Source: Macadamia tetraphylla
Taxonomy: Eukaryota; Streptophyta; Magnoliopsida; Proteales; Proteaceae
Direction of reading: 5' to 3'
Length of the DNA stretch: 64,000 nucleotides
Assembly: GCA_022985045.1 (NCBI GenBank)
Contig: CM040969.1
Span: 50,704,694-50,768,693, forward strand
The first letter of the stretch is position 1. Each line of letters opens with the position of its first letter. The notes beneath the pieces were generated by a model that had not been told where the DNA came from, did not search any database, and was given only the letters and a program-made list of their open reading frames with translations. Shown here piece after piece: positions 21,473-35,217 of the stretch. Position numbers and translations under genes: made by a program.

Positions 21473-22384
21473 CTCCCATTAGGTTGGGCTGTTAGAACCT
21501 TTTTTTGCTGTCGAATACTCAATAAGATAAAATTCTTCCACCCTATATCTGTGGGAGTTTCATTAAGTAAGAATAAAAAAGTGATTAAGGTTCCAAACAT
21601 GCCCACCCAAAATTTGCAAATAAAAAATTTGGGGTTTCATAAAGTGAAAAACATACTCGGTTAGGAATTAGTAAATTTGGAACTAAATTTGGTCCCCATA
21701 TCGTTTTTTTTGTACTAAGTGGAAGAATTCCTAAATTTAGTAGGAGTTTAGGGTTTTAATTTAGCATTTCCCATCTCGAGAACTCAATTGGGTGGAATAT
21801 TAGCATGCATGGTATAAATTAGTAATTAAAGTTGGGAGTAGTAAATCTAGTTAATTAGTATTGGGTATTATGCATGCCAGAGTTCTTACCTAATTTTGTT
21901 TAAGAAATCATATAAGAATGCTCCAATTAAAACTTTTCATTTTTTGCTCCTACTTGAAATGGATTGGAGTTGAGTGTGGCTCATCCATACTTTTTATAAT
22001 AGTTCAGGTCAATTAAATCAGTATGGGGGTGGGAAATTTCTGATTCAGAATTATAAGGTTTAAGTATACAAATTGGAAGAAATTTGAAAGTTTGTTAAGG
22101 CAAATTTTAACTTTCGGGAAAATTTGGGGATTTTGGGGGCTTTAAAATGACCCTAGGGATAAAATTCCTAAAGTGACATTTAGCAAATTTTAGTTGTTCT
22201 TATCTATGAGTGTTACTAATGTTTCTGAAATTTCCGCTCAATAGAACACCAAACCATAGATAAAAAACGGCACGGAGGTGACCACAGGAAGAAGGCTCCA
22301 ATGCCAAGTCGATTTGATAAAAATGGAGGGCGATGGGGAGCTACGAGTGTTTAGAGTGTGTACCATAAAATAAGTTTAAATCTT

Positions 22385-22393
22385 CTTTATATA
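22385..22393 (-). promoter_or_regulatory. TATA module 1, unit 1
   Basis: Minus strand CACTTATATAAAGAAGATT; the most diverged module. U3-like text (TCATATATGAGATCTACCA) lies upstream at 22490-22510, and an R/U5-like TTGGCATTGGAGCCTTCTT lies downstream at about 22290-22310. Confidence 0.55.
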
Positions 22394-25366
22394 AGTGGAT
22401 TGTGTCTCTTCCCATTAGATGGCTGGTTGCTATCCCCGGAGTGGACTTTGTGAGCTTTTGATCGACCGAACACCATTCTAAATGAGGTGGTAGATCTCAT
22501 ATATGATAAGTACATTCAATAACCCAAAGGCAACAAATTATATGAAAAGTACTCTCGGAACTTAAAATTCATGCAAATTATATGAAAAAGTAATCCCAAT
22601 AACTTAAGAAGGTCTAACAATAATACTTATAAAACGTTGCAAGATTTGTGTCAACCGATCCCAACCAATTTACAATCGTCCGGAGGGTAATTTTCCTTTC
22701 CATATGTATATATGCCTAACCACTTGTTAATAGTAATTTTCGGCCCCCTTTTTCTTGGAACCCTCTATTTGAGTTTGGTCATTTTTTTAATGAGGTTACA
22801 TAGGTCTCCGGAATATGACCATACCACCTTAAATGGCATCACGATTCTTGTCTAGTGGGGGTGACCCCCCCTTACTTCTCATGCAATCATTCCTAATTTA
22901 TCCCCCCTCATCTTGCCATATATTGCACATAAAATCACCATTCGCACACCAAAAATGAGGATCCCCTTAACATCCATATCTCGGGTGTGGCGAGAGATGA
23001 GAATTTATGAGGATATGTCAAGGCGGGAAAGGGTAAATAACGAATGTATGAATCAATATTAAAAAAAATAACTTTATTGTGCATTCAAATTATGGAAAAA
23101 TTAATAAGCATTCTCTTTGTGATGCCCTTTTGTATTAGGTGGCGTCTTTGGTTCCACGATAATTATAGGCTCCATTTGTTTCTTTTAAAATTTTTTTATA
23201 GATTGTAAGTTATCATTAAGAAAATTACAGTTATTAGGAAAGTTCAACCATATAATGAGTTTGATGTCGTTAAGCTACTTTGGACTACGAAGAGTAAAAT
23301 TTTGCTCAAAAACTTTAATATTTGTGAATTTTGGTTAAACTAATCTCATATTGACCAATTGCTTGTAAGTATATAATCACGGAGACTAAACTGACAATAA
23401 AAATGAAGCCGTCGTAAGTTTAATTTTAAATGTGTTTAAATTATATTAGCAATTGGTAAGAACATATCTTTGGGATTTTCGGGCAAGCGGATGTGGAAAG
23501 TGAAGACATTATTGGCTAATTTTTAAAATGCTCATCTTCAAGTGTTACTAATGTTGATGAAGTTTTCCGCTCATTTAGAACCTACAAACCACGAGATAAG
23601 AAATTGGCCGGAGGTGAACCCCTGAAAAAAAGGCTCCGATGCCTAAGTTAGTATTACGACAAAATGGAAGGGTGAGTAGGTGGAGCTCAAATTGTTTTGA
23701 GTGTCATGACCCCTGATGACTATGAGCCACTAAACAATAGAAGCCGATATATAAACTCAAATTTAAATCGTTGAAATTGCATGAGCCATTGGTAAGAGAC
23801 ATACATTGAGATTTTGGTCGAGACAAGTATGGAGGCTGAAAGCGTCGTTGGCTAATTTTAAAGTGCAAGTCTTAGAGTGTTTAAAAATGTTGATGAAGTT
23901 CTCAGTTAGAACTTGCAAACCTAAATTAAACAGACCCGAGGGTGACCACAGGAATATGCTCGATGCCTCGGTTAATTTTACGACAAAAATTGAAGTGTGA
24001 GTAGTCAAAGCTCATAGTGTTACAGTGTTATGATACACGCGACTATGAGCCACAAAACAAAAGATGATATATAAACTCAAATTTAGATGTATTGAAATTT
24101 TATGAGCAATTGGTAGGAGACATACCTATTGGGATTTTTAGTGAAGACAGATATAGAGATGAAAGCATCATTGACTAATTTTAAAGTTAAGACTTTAATT
24201 TTTGGCTAATGTTGATGAAGTCTCTGCTCTATTAGAACACGCAAACCACGAGATAAGCGGGGTGGGTGACCCGGGAAGGAAGGGTTGATGCTTAAGTCGG
24301 GATTACGATAAAAATAGAAGGTCAATAGGCCCAAAACTCGAGGAGGTTACAGTGTAATGATCTCGGCGACTATGAGCCACAAAATAATAGAATCCGATAC
24401 ATAAACTTAAAATTTAAATACTTTGAAATTATATGAGCAATCGATGAGAACATACGATTGGGTTTTCGTAACAGATGTGGAGGGCCCGACGTGTAGTTGA
24501 CTAATTTCAAAAGTGCTCATCTTTGAGTGTTAACTAATGTTAGTGAAGTTTCCCCTCGGTAGAACACCTAAACCATAGAAAGAAACTAGCCGGGGGGACC
24601 CAGAAGAAGGCTCCCAAAGCCTAAGTCGTATTCTAACAAAAAATTTAAGGGTGAGTAGCTAGAGCCGAGTGTTACAGGGGTTATGATGCCCTAACGACTA
24701 TGAGCCACAAAATAATTGAAACCGATATATAAACTTAAATTTAAATGCATTAAAATTTTATTAGCAATTGGGAGAGACATACTGTTGAGATTTTGTCGAG
24801 ATAGATGTAAGTGAAAGCATCATTAACTAATTTTGAAAGTGCAAGACTTTAAGTTTTTGGCTAATGTTGATGAAGCTTCCGCTCTATTAGAACACTGAAA
24901 CCCCAGATAAGAAACTTGCCCGGGGGGTGACCCCATGAAGGAGGCTCCGATGCTTAAGTCGATACGACAAAATAGAAGGGTCAATAGGCAAAGCTGGAGG
25001 ATTACGAGTGTAATGATCTCGCGACTATGAGCCACAAAATAATAGAATCCGATACATAAACTTAAAATTTAAATCGTTAAAATTTTACAACCAATTAGTA
25101 AGGGACATACCTATTGGTATTTTAATTCGAAACAAATGTAAAGGCTGAAAGCATCATTTGACTAATTTTAATATTCTGTCTTTGAGTGTCCGCTAATGTT
25201 GATGAAGTTTCCGCTTAGTTAGAACACGTAAACCACGAGATAAGAAACTAGCTCGGTGACCCGGAAGAAGTCTCGTTGCCTAAGTCGGTATACGATAAAA
25301 ATAGAAGGGTGAGTAAGCGAGTTACAGTGTTCTAAGTGTCTTACCCTAAAGTCAATTTTAAGTCTT

Positions 25367-25375
25367 CTTTATATA
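25367..25375 (-). promoter_or_regulatory. TATA module 2, unit 1
   Basis: Minus strand CCACTATATAAAGAAGACTT, followed by TAAGACACTTAGAACACT and the R/U5-like monomer. Confidence 0.6.
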
Positions 25376-26267
25376 GTGGTTGGTGGCTCTCCTTATTGGT
25401 TAAACTGTTTGCTATCTTTGCGATGTGAACTTCGTGAGCTTTTGATTGAGCGATCACCATTTGAAATGTGTTGGCGAGATCTCATATATGACAAGTACTC
25501 ATAATTTTTTACAAGTTAGTATTCGACAAAATTGAAGGGTGAGTAGGCGAGCTCGAGTGTTACAGTGTTATGATCCACAGCGACTATAAGCCACAAAAAA
25601 TAGAAGCCGATATATAAATTCAAATTTAAATGCATTAAAATTTTGTAAGCAATTGGTACTAGACCTACATTGAGATTTTGGTTGAGACGAGATGTGAGGG
25701 CTGAAAGCATCATTGACTAATTTTAAAGTGCTAGACTTTAAGTTTTTGGCTAATGTTGATGAATTTTCCCGCTCTATTAGAACCTGCAAACCACAGATAA
25801 GAAACTGGCCAAGTGGGTGACCCCGGGAAGGAGGCTCCTATGCTTAAGTCAGTATTCTAACAAAATAGAAAAGGGCGGTAGGCAAAGCTCGAGTGTTACG
25901 AGTGTAATGATCTCGACGACTATGAGCCACAAAATAATAAAGCGATACATAAACTTAAAATTTAAATCGTTAAAATTTTATGAGTAATTAGTAAAAGGGC
26001 ATACTGATTGGTATTTTCAGCCAAAACAGATGTGGAGGGCTGAAAGCATCATTACCCCAAAATGCAATGTTCTCATCTTTGAGTGTTAGGCTAATGTTCA
26101 TGAAGTTTCGCTTAGTTAGAACACTTAAACCCATATAAGACATTGCTGTGGAGGGTGGCGCAGGGGTGAAGTCTCCGATGCCTAAGTCGTATTACGATAA
26201 AAATAAAAGGGTGAGTAGATAGAGTTGAGTGTTCTAAGTGTCTTACCTTAAAATCAGTTTAAGTCTT

Positions 26268-26276
26268 CTCTATATA
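26268..26276 (-). promoter_or_regulatory. TATA module 3, unit 1
   Basis: Minus strand CCACTATATAGAGAAGACTT; one base differs from the other modules (TATATAGAG). Confidence 0.55.
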
Positions 26277-27820
26277 GTGGTTGGTGGCTCTGTTATTGGT
26301 TGTTGTTTACTATCTTTGCGATGTGAACTCGTGAGCTTTTGTGACGATCACCATTTGAGTTGTTGGCGGATGTCATATATGACAAGTACTCATAATTTTT
26401 ATAAGTTAGTATTATGACAAAAATTGAAGGGTGAGTAAGCGGGGGCTCGAGTGTTACGAGTGTTATGATCCCCTGGCGACTATGAGCCACAAAAGCAGTA
26501 GAAGCCGATATATAAACTCAAATTTAAATGCATTGAAATTTTATTAGTAATTGTTAGGAGACATAAAATTGAGATTTTTAGTTGAGACGATGTAGAGGCT
26601 GAAAGCATCATCGGCTAATTTTAAAGTGCAAGACTTTAAGTTTTTTGGGTAATGTTGATGAAGTTTCCGTTATATTAGAACTATAAACCACATAAGCGGC
26701 GGTGGGTGACCAGGGAAAGGGGGCTCCGATGCATAAGTCAATATTACGATAAAAAGAAGATTCGTCGGCAAAGCTCGAGTGTTACAGGTGTAATAATCTC
26801 GAGCGACTATGAGCCACAAAACATTATAAACGATACATAAACTTTAAAAAATTTTAAAAACTTTGAAATTGTATGAGCAATCGATGAAGACATACCGGTT
26901 GGGTTTTCGGCCCAAAAACAGATGTGGAGGGTGAGTGTCGTTAGCTAATTTCCAAGACTCATCTTTAAGTGTTAGCCAATGTTAAAGAAGTTTCCACTCC
27001 GTAGAACGATAAACCATAGATAAAAACTACCGGGTGACCCGAGAAGAAAGCTCCGATGCCTAAGTCGGTATTCTAACAAAATTGAAGGGTGAGTAAGCGA
27101 GCTAAAGGTGTTACAGTGTTATGATCCTTGACAATAGGCCACAAAACAATAGAAGCCGTTATATAAACTCAAATTTAAATGCATTGAAATTTTATGAGCA
27201 ATTGGTAGGAGACATACCTGTTCGGATTTTCAATCGAGATAGATGTGGAGGGTTGAAAGCATCATTTGGCTAATTTTTAAAGTGCAAGTCTTTATGTTTT
27301 TGGCTAATGTTGATGACGTTTCCCCCTTTTGATTAGATCACTGCAAACCACGAGATAAGCGGCCCCTGGGTGACCCCTGGAAGGAGGCTCTGATACTTAT
27401 GTCAGTATTCTGAAAAAAATAGATGGGTTATTCGGTAAAGCTCAGAGTGTTCTGAGTGTAATGATCTCTGACGACTATGAGCCACAAAATATCAGAAGAC
27501 GATAGATAAACTTAAAATTTAAATGTATTAAAATTTTATGAGCAATTGGTAAGGGACATACCTATTGGTGTTTTCAGTTGAAACAAATGTGGAGGGCTGA
27601 TAGCATCATTTGACTAATTTCCCAAAGTTCTCAACCAGTGTTAGGTCACGTTGATGAAGTTTCCCACTTTGTTAGAACACCTTTAAAACCCCAGTTAAGC
27701 GGCTCGGGGTGACCCGGAAGAAGTCTCGATGCCTAAGTCGATATACGATAAAAATAGAAGGGTGAGTGAAGCGAGTTACGAGTGTTCTAAGTGCCTTACC
27801 CAAAAAACAGTTTAAGTCTT

Positions 27821-27829
27821 CTTTATATA
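27821..27829 (-). promoter_or_regulatory. TATA module 4, unit 1
   Basis: Minus strand CCACTATATAAAGAAGACTT at the outer edge of the array. Here the full U3-like flank continues to 28080 (tataagaaggttg), as it does at module 1. Confidence 0.6.
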
Positions 27830-29079
27830 GTGGTTGGTGGCTCTACTTATTGGTTGGTTGTTTCTTTGTATTTGCCGATGTGAACTCGTGAGCTTTTGAT
27901 TGACGATCACCATTTGAGCTGGGTTGGTAGATCTCATATATGACAAATCGATCAATAACTTGAAAGGCGGTAATTATATTAAAAGTACTCACAATTACTT
28001 AGAAGTAGTGTAAATTATATGACAAGTAATCTAAGTCTCAGGAAGGTCTAGCGATAATACTTATAAGAAGGTTGTAGGATTTCTATTAGTTTACATCTTG
28101 ATATGAAATAATTGAGTCAGGGACAGTTTAGAACAAACATGTTCTTCAAATTACCTTTCGAATGGACCAATATAAGAAATAAGTAAGAGAGTTGTAAGTA
28201 TAGACAGAATATTGTAACATAGGAATTGGGCTCCTAGCATAATAGAACAAATTTTCTTACCCTTAGGCAAGAAGTACATATCATACATTAAGTCTACCAA
28301 TGATGTTGTAATACCTTAAAGCTGGAACCAAGCTGACCCTAGTGTTATAGCCTAGTTGGCATAAGAAGGTAAGCCTACTATGGATCCTTATATCGTAGTG
28401 GGAGAGAGAATTTGGAAAATTCATGGGTTAAGGAAGTAGCATAAAATAGGCAAAAATAAGTGGAACGGTCCTTTAAAGGGTGGATTCAAAACACAAAGGT
28501 TAGGACAACTAGTGGTATAAGAATACAAAAACTAGGAAGATACCCAGCGCCAACTAACGATCGTTTATTTGGCGGAATGTAAGGAAAAATTAAAATTTTT
28601 TATTGGGGCACATTTGCACCCCCCAGCATCGCACTTACCCAACATGTAGAGGTCATCATCTTGACCCAAAACCAAATTAATAAGTCAATATTTGGTGGGG
28701 CTTATTAAAGGTAATTAAATTTTATATAATTTATCTTTTAAAGTAGTTTTAAATTAACTTTTAGATCTAATTTTGTAGCTGGATTTGTTCAGCCAAATAA
28801 AATAAGGACCCTTAGGGCTCAACCTTGAAAGACCAAGGTGGTGGGTGGGATTGTTGCACATAGTACAGCTTGCTGCCCTATTGCTCTTGTTGCACCTTTA
28901 TCTCTTTTGGTTGTTGGTATGCGCTACCCATATTACTCTGGTTATTCAAAGCGGGCCCTAACGATCCTTAGGGCTGAACCTTATAAGCTCAAAACTGCCT
29001 CTGTTTTCCATTATTCTCTTATACTATTGTGGAGCAGTGAAGATGAAGAAGAAGAAGAAGAAAATAAGGAGAGGGGGCT

Positions 29080-29526
29080 GTTAGCGTGGATTATAGTTGC
29101 TGCCCTATTGTAATTAGTTGCTGGTTGTTGGATGTACTGCTGCCCCTATTACTCTTGCCGCACCTTCATCTGCTGCTTCTGGTTGTTGTTGGTGCAAGCA
29201 AAGGCTAAATATGAAGCCTCTTGCTGTTGCATAAGATTACTCTTGATACAAGCTATAAGGAAGGAAATTATTGTACAAAAAAGGTAGCAAAGCTGCAGTC
29301 CCAAAGTTGAGATGTTGCTAGGACTGAAATTGCTACAAACTAAACTGATTCAAGCTTGGAAGATTGCTACTACCGGGCTGTACATAGAACTGATGCTACT
29401 CACAGCTAGGTTGGGCTTTAGAACCTTCTTTTGCTGTACTCATACTCAATAAGATAAAATTCTGCCACCCTATATGCTGTACACAGTTTCATTAAGTAAG
29501 AATAAAAACAGTTAAGGTTTCAAGCA
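29080..29526 (+). repeat. Possible 450-bp LTR inside the tandem unit
   Basis: A purine run (GAAGAAG...GGAGAGGGGG, 29041-29078) is followed by TGTTAGCGTGG. The segment ends near ...TTTCAAGCA and contains two AATAAG/AATAAAA-like signals. The same purine run and TGTTAGCG start occur at 36400-36437. The layout looks like PPT plus LTR, but I find no primer site after the end and orientation opposes the TATA modules. Tentative. Confidence 0.3.
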
Positions 29527-30326
29527 TCAACCACCCAAAATTTGCAAATAAAAAATTAGGTTACATAAAGTAGAAAGAAGCATACTTGGTTTGGAATTCA
29601 GTAAATTTGGAACTAAAATTTAGTCCCCATATCGTATTTTGTACTAAGTGGAAGAATTCCTAAATTTAATAGGAGTTTAGGGTTTTAATTTAGCATTTAC
29701 CCATCTCTGAGAACTCCAATTGGGTGGAATATTAGCATGCATGGTATAAATTAGTAATTAAAGTTGGGAGTGGTAAATTTAGTTAATTAGTATTGGGTAT
29801 TATGCATGCCATGAGTTCTTACCTAATTTTGTTTAAGAAATCATATAAGAATGCTCCAATTCGACACTGTTATTATTTTCGCTCCCTACTTGTGCTGGAT
29901 TGGAGTTGGAGTGTGGCTCATCCATACTTTTTATAATAGTTCAGGTCCAATTAAATCAGTATGGGAGGTGGGAAATTTCTGATTACAGAATTATAAGGTT
30001 TAAGTATACAAATTGGGAAGAAATTTGAAAGTTTGTTAAGGCAGAATTTTAACTCAGGAAATTGGTGATTTTGAGGGCTTTAAAATGACCCTAGGGACAA
30101 GGAGATACCTAAGTGACATTTAGAAAATTTTAGTAGTTCTTATCTATGAGTGTTACTAATGTTTGAAATTTCTGCTCATTAGAACACGCAACCATAGATA
30201 AAAAGCGGCACGGAGGGTGACCACAGGAAGAAGGCTCCAATGCCTAAGTCGGTATTCTAATATAAATGGAAGGGACGGTGGAGCTCAGGGGTTCGAGTGT
30301 GGTACCATAAAATAAGTTTAAATCTT

Positions 30327-30335
30327 CTTTATATA
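30327..30335 (-). promoter_or_regulatory. TATA module 1, unit 2
   Basis: Counterpart of 22385: CACTATATAAAGAAGATT on the minus strand. Confidence 0.55.
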
Positions 30336-32794
30336 GTGGTGTGTCTCTTCCCATTGGATGGCTGGTTGCTATCCTTGCGAGAATGGACTTCGTGAGCTTT
30401 TGATCCACGAACACCATTCTAGTGAGGTGGTAGATCTCATATATGATAAGTACATTCAATAACTTTAAAAAAGCAACAAATTATATGAAAAGTACTCTCG
30501 TAACTTAAAATTCATGCAAATTATATGAAAAGTAATCCCAATAACTTAAGAAGGTCTAACAATAATACTTATAAGAGCGTTGCAAGATTTGTGTCCAACG
30601 ATCCCAACCAATTTACACATCGTCCGGCAGCTAATTTTCCTTTCCATATGTATATATGCCTAACCACTTGTTAATAGTAATTTCGTGGCCCTTTTTGGAA
30701 CCCTCTATTTGAGTTTGGTCATTTTTCTAAGCGAGGATTACATAGGTCTCCCCAATATGACCTACCACCTTAAATGGTCATCCGGTGCTTGTCTCGAGTG
30801 GTGTGACCCCACTTACTTTCTCATGCAATCATTCCTTAATTTATCCCTCCTCATCTTGCCATATATCAATAAAATCACCATCCTGCTACACCCGGAGATG
30901 AGGATCCAATAACATCCTTATCTACGGTGTGAGAGATGAGAATATTATGAGGGATATGTGCAAGGCGGAAGGATAAATAGCAATTATGAATCATTATTAA
31001 AAAAATAACTTTATAGTGCATTCAAATTATGGAAAAATTAATAAGCATTCTCTGTGATGCCCTTTTGTATTAGGTGACGTCTTGGTTCCACAGTAATTAT
31101 AGGCTCCATTTGTTTCTTTTAAAATTTTCTATAGATTGTAAGTTATCATTAAGAAAATTACAGTTATTAGGAAAGTTCAACCATATAATGAGTTTGGTGT
31201 CGTTCGCTACTTTGGACTCGAAAGTAAATTTTGCTCAAAAACTTTAATATTTGTGAATTTTGGTTAAACTAATCTCATGTTGACCAATTGCTTGTAGTAT
31301 ATAATCCGGAGACTAAAAGCGACAATAAAAATGAAGCGATCGTAAATTTAATTTTAAATGTGTTTAAATTATATTAGCAATGGTAGAACATATCTGTTGG
31401 GATTTTCGGAAGAATATGTGGAAGCTGAAGACATTATTAAGCTAATTTTTAAAGTGCTCATCTTCAAGTGTTGGCTAATGTTGATGAAGTTTCCGCTCAT
31501 TTAGAACCTACAAACCCGATAAGAAATTGGCCGGTGAACCCCTGAAGAAGGCTCGATGCCTAAGTTAGTATTCGACAAAAATGGAAGGGTGAGTAGGTGG
31601 AGCTCAAAGTGTTTTGAGTGTTATGACCCTTGATGACTATGAGCCACTAAACAATAGAAGCCGATATATAAACTCAAATTTAAATCGTTGAAATTGCATG
31701 AGCCATTGGGAATAGATATACTGTTGAGATTTTGGTCGATACAAGTATGGAGGGCTGAAAGCGTCGTTGGCTAATTTTAAAGTGCAAGTCTTAGAGTGTT
31801 TAAAAATATTGATGAAGTTCTCCTCAGTTAGAACTTGCAAACCACAAATTAAAGCAGACCCGAGGTGACCCTAGGAATAGGCCCGATGCCTCGGTCAATT
31901 TTGACAAAAATAGAAGTGTGAGTAGGCAAAGCTCATAGTGTTACGAGTGTTATGATCACGGCGACTATGAGCCATAAAACAATAGATGCCAATATATAAA
32001 CTCAAATTTAGATGTATTGAAATATTATGAGCAATTGGTAGATGCCATACCTATTGGGATTTTTAGTGGAGCAGATGTAGAGGTGAAAGCATCATTAGGC
32101 TAATTTTTAAAGTGCAAGACTTTAATTTTTTGGCTAATGTTGATGGCGTCTCTGCTCTATTAGAACACGCAAACCACAGATAAGCGGCGGTGGGTGACCC
32201 AGGGAAGGAGGCTTGATGCTTAATTCAATATCGATAAAAATATAAAAGGTCGATCAAAAACTCGGAGTGTTACGAGTGTAATGATCTTTAACGACTTTGA
32301 GCCATAAAATAATATAAGCGATACATAAACTTAAAATTTAAATACTTTGAAATTTATGAGCAATCGGTAAGAAACATCCGATTGGGTTTCGGTAAGCAGA
32401 TGTGGAGGGCCCGGTGTAGTTAATTAATTTCAAAAGTTCTCATCTTTGAGTGTTAGGCTAATGTTAATGAAGTTTCCCTCGGTAGAACCTATAAACCATA
32501 GATAAAAAACTAGCCGAGGTGACCTCGAGAAGAGGCTCCCATGCCTAAGTCTATTTTGGTCAAAACAAGCGTGAAATTTGAAAGCATCATTTGACTAATT
32601 TTAATATTCTGTCTTGAATTAAAGCTAATGTTGATGAAGTTTCCTTAGTTAGAACACATAAACCATAGATAAGCGGCTCAGGGTGACCCAGGAAGAAGTC
32701 TCCGATGCCTAAGTCGATATCGATAAAAATAGAAGGGTGAGTAAACGAGTTACGAGTGTTCTAAGTGTCTTACCTAAAATCAATTTTAAGTCTT

Positions 32795-32803
32795 CTTTAT
32801 ATA
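32795..32803 (-). promoter_or_regulatory. TATA module 2, unit 2
   Basis: CCACTATATAAAGAAGACTT on the minus strand; counterpart of 25367. Confidence 0.6.
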
Positions 32804-33681
32804 GTGGTTGGTGGCTCTCCTTATTGGCTAACTATTTACTATCTTTGCCGATGTGAACTTCGTGAGCTTTTGATTCATGATTAACATTTGAAAGTGTTGG
32901 CGAGATCTCGAGATATGACAAGTACTCATAATTTTTACAAGTTAGTATTACGACAAAATTGAAGGGTGAGTGAGCGAGGGTCAGTGTTAAGGTGTTATGA
33001 TCCTGACGACTATAAGCCACAAAAAATAGAAGCCGACATATAAATTCAAATTTAAATGCATTGAAATTTTGTAAGCAATTGGTACTAGACATACTGTTGA
33101 GATTTTGGTTGGGCAGGATGTAGAGATTTGAAAGCATCATTGACTAATTTTTAAAGTGCAAGACTTTAAGTTTTTGGCTAATGTTGATGAAGTTTCTGCT
33201 CTATTAGAACACTGCAAACCACAGAAAAGCGGCGGTGGGTGACCGGGAAGAGGCTCCCTATGCTTAAGTGATATTCTAACAAAATAGAAGGTCGATCGGC
33301 AAAGCTCGAGTGTTACGAGTGTAATGATCTCTGACGACTATGAGCCACAAAATAATAGAAGCCCATACATAAACTTAAAATTTAAATGTGTTAAAATTTT
33401 ATGAGTAATTAGTGGGGCATACCTATTGGTATTTTCAGCCAAAAACAGATGTGGAGGCCAAAGCATCATTTGACTAAAATTAGTGTTCTCATCTTTGAGT
33501 GTTAGGCTAATGTTGATGAAGTTTCCGCTTAGTTAGAACACATAAACCACATATAAGACATTGGCGGAAGGTGATGCAAGGAAGAAGTCTCCGATGCCTA
33601 AGCGATTACGATAAAAATAAAGGTGAGTAGATAGAGTTACAGTGTTCTAAGTGTCTTACCTTAAAAATCGGTTTAAGTCTT

Positions 33682-33690
33682 CTTTATATA
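33682..33690 (-). promoter_or_regulatory. TATA module 3, unit 2
   Basis: CCACTATATAAAGAAGACTT; here the A missing from the unit 1 copy at 26268 is present. Confidence 0.6.
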
Positions 33691-35208
33691 GTGGTTGGTG
33701 GCTCTCCTTATTGGTTGACTTTTACTATCTTTTCCCATGTGAACTTCGTGAGCTTTTGATTGGCGATCGTCATTTGAATTGTGTTGGAGTGTCATATATG
33801 ACAAGTACTCATAATTTTTATAAGTTAGTATTTTGACAAAAATTGAAGGGTGAGTAGCGAGCTGAGTGTTACAGTGTTATGATCCGCGACTATGAGCCAC
33901 AAAATAATAAACCGATATATAAACTCAAATTTAAATGCATTGAAATTTTATTAGTAATTGTTAGGGGACATACTGTTGAGATTTTAGGTTGAGGCAGATG
34001 TAGAAGGAAACCATCATCCGGCTAGATTTTAAGGTGCAAGACTTTAAGTTTTGGCTAATGTTGATGAAGTTTCTGTTCTATTGAACACTTAAACCACATA
34101 TAAGCGGCGGTGGGTGACCCGGGAAGGAGGCTCCGATGCTTAAGTCAGTATTCTGATAAAAAAGAAGGGTCAGTCGGCAAAGCTCGAGTGTTATGGTGTA
34201 ATAATCTCAGACGACTATGAGCCACAAAACAATATAAGCATACATAAACTTAAAATTTAAATACTTTGAAATTGTATGAGCAATCATTAAGGCATATCGG
34301 TTGGGTTTTCAGCCAAAAACAGATGAGGAGGGCCCAGTATGTTGGCTAATTTCAAAGACTCATCTTTAAGTGTTGGCCAATGTTAAAAGTTTCCGCTCCG
34401 TAAAAACCTATAAACCATAGATAAGAAACTAGCCGGTGACCCAGAAGAAGGCTCCGATGCCTAAGTCGGTATTCTAACAAAAATTGAAGGGTGAGTGGCG
34501 AGCTAAAGTATTCAGAGTGTTATGATCCCTGACGACAATGAGCCACAAAACAATAGAAGCCGTTATATAAAATTAAATTTAAATGCATTGAAATTTTATG
34601 AGCAATTGGTAGGAGACATACATTGGGGTTTTCGATCGAGATAGATGTGGAGGTTGAAAGCATCATTTGGCTAATTTTTAAAGTGCAAGTCTTTATGTTT
34701 TGGCTAATGTTGATGGCGTTTCCCTCGATTAGATCACCAAACCCAGATAAAATTTGGCCGTCGTGACCCGGAAGGAGGCACGATGCTTATGTCGGATTAC
34801 GATAAAAATAGAAGGGTTATTCGGTAAAGCTCAGAGTGTTCTGAGTGTAATGATCTCTAACGACTATGAGCCACAAAATATCAGAAGACGATAGATAAAC
34901 TTAAAATTTAAATGCATTGAAATTTTATGAGCAATTGGTTAGGGACATACCTTTTGGTGTTTTCAGTCGAAACAGATGTGGAGGGCTGATAGCATCATTT
35001 GACTAATTTCCAATGTTCTCATCTTGAGTATCATCAATGTTGATGAAGTTTCCCACTTTGTTAGAACACATAAACCACAGTTAAGCTGGCTGGAGGGTGA
35101 CCCGGAAGAAGTCTCTAATGCCTAAGTCGATTACGATAAAAATATAAGGGTGAGTAACGAGGTTACGAGTGTTCTAAGTGTCTTAACCTAATAAATAGTT
35201 TATGTCTT

Positions 35209-35217
35209 CTTTATATA
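35209..35217 (-). promoter_or_regulatory. TATA module 4, unit 2
   Basis: CCACTATATAAAGAAGACAT; counterpart of 27821. Confidence 0.6.

Larger units (their letters stand above)
23470..27960. repeat. LTR-derived satellite array, unit 1 (about 327-bp monomers)
   Basis: The landmark gactatgagccac (or a close variant) occurs near 23718, 24041, 24368, 24696, 25023, 25582, 25918, 26478, 26805, 27130 and 27473. Spacing is about 327 bp except for two steps of about 560 bp, which contain an extra TATA module. Read on the minus strand a monomer contains TGACTTAGGCATCGGAG, GGTGACCC, TTTCTTATCTGTGGTTT, GTGTTCTAAT and CTTCATCAACATTAGC. This looks like R/U5 sequence of a TAT-type LTR. No coding frame persists. 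Confidence 0.8.
21473..29404. repeat. Large tandem unit, copy 1 (about 7.9 kb)
   Basis: Begins aggttgggctgttagaacc and is colinear with 29405-36756 through its whole length. The layout is a 1.9-kb left part, a 327-bp-monomer array (23.5-27.96 kb), and a 1.45-kb right part with tataagaaggttg, a GAA-repeat (29041-29070) and CTG-rich text. No frame is conserved between units; 28838-29113 is open here but shifted in copy 2. Minus-strand LTR-like promoters are repeated inside. Confidence 0.85.

Noticed and set aside
23470..27960. Centromeric satellite
   Set aside because: Monomer carries LTR R/U5 words and TATA modules, and the array is interrupted by them; no independent sign of a centromere.
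28838..29113. 91-codon frame with an acidic Glu run in tandem unit 1
   Set aside because: The equivalent region of unit 2 (36200-36440) is shifted; the Glu run is a GAA microsatellite.
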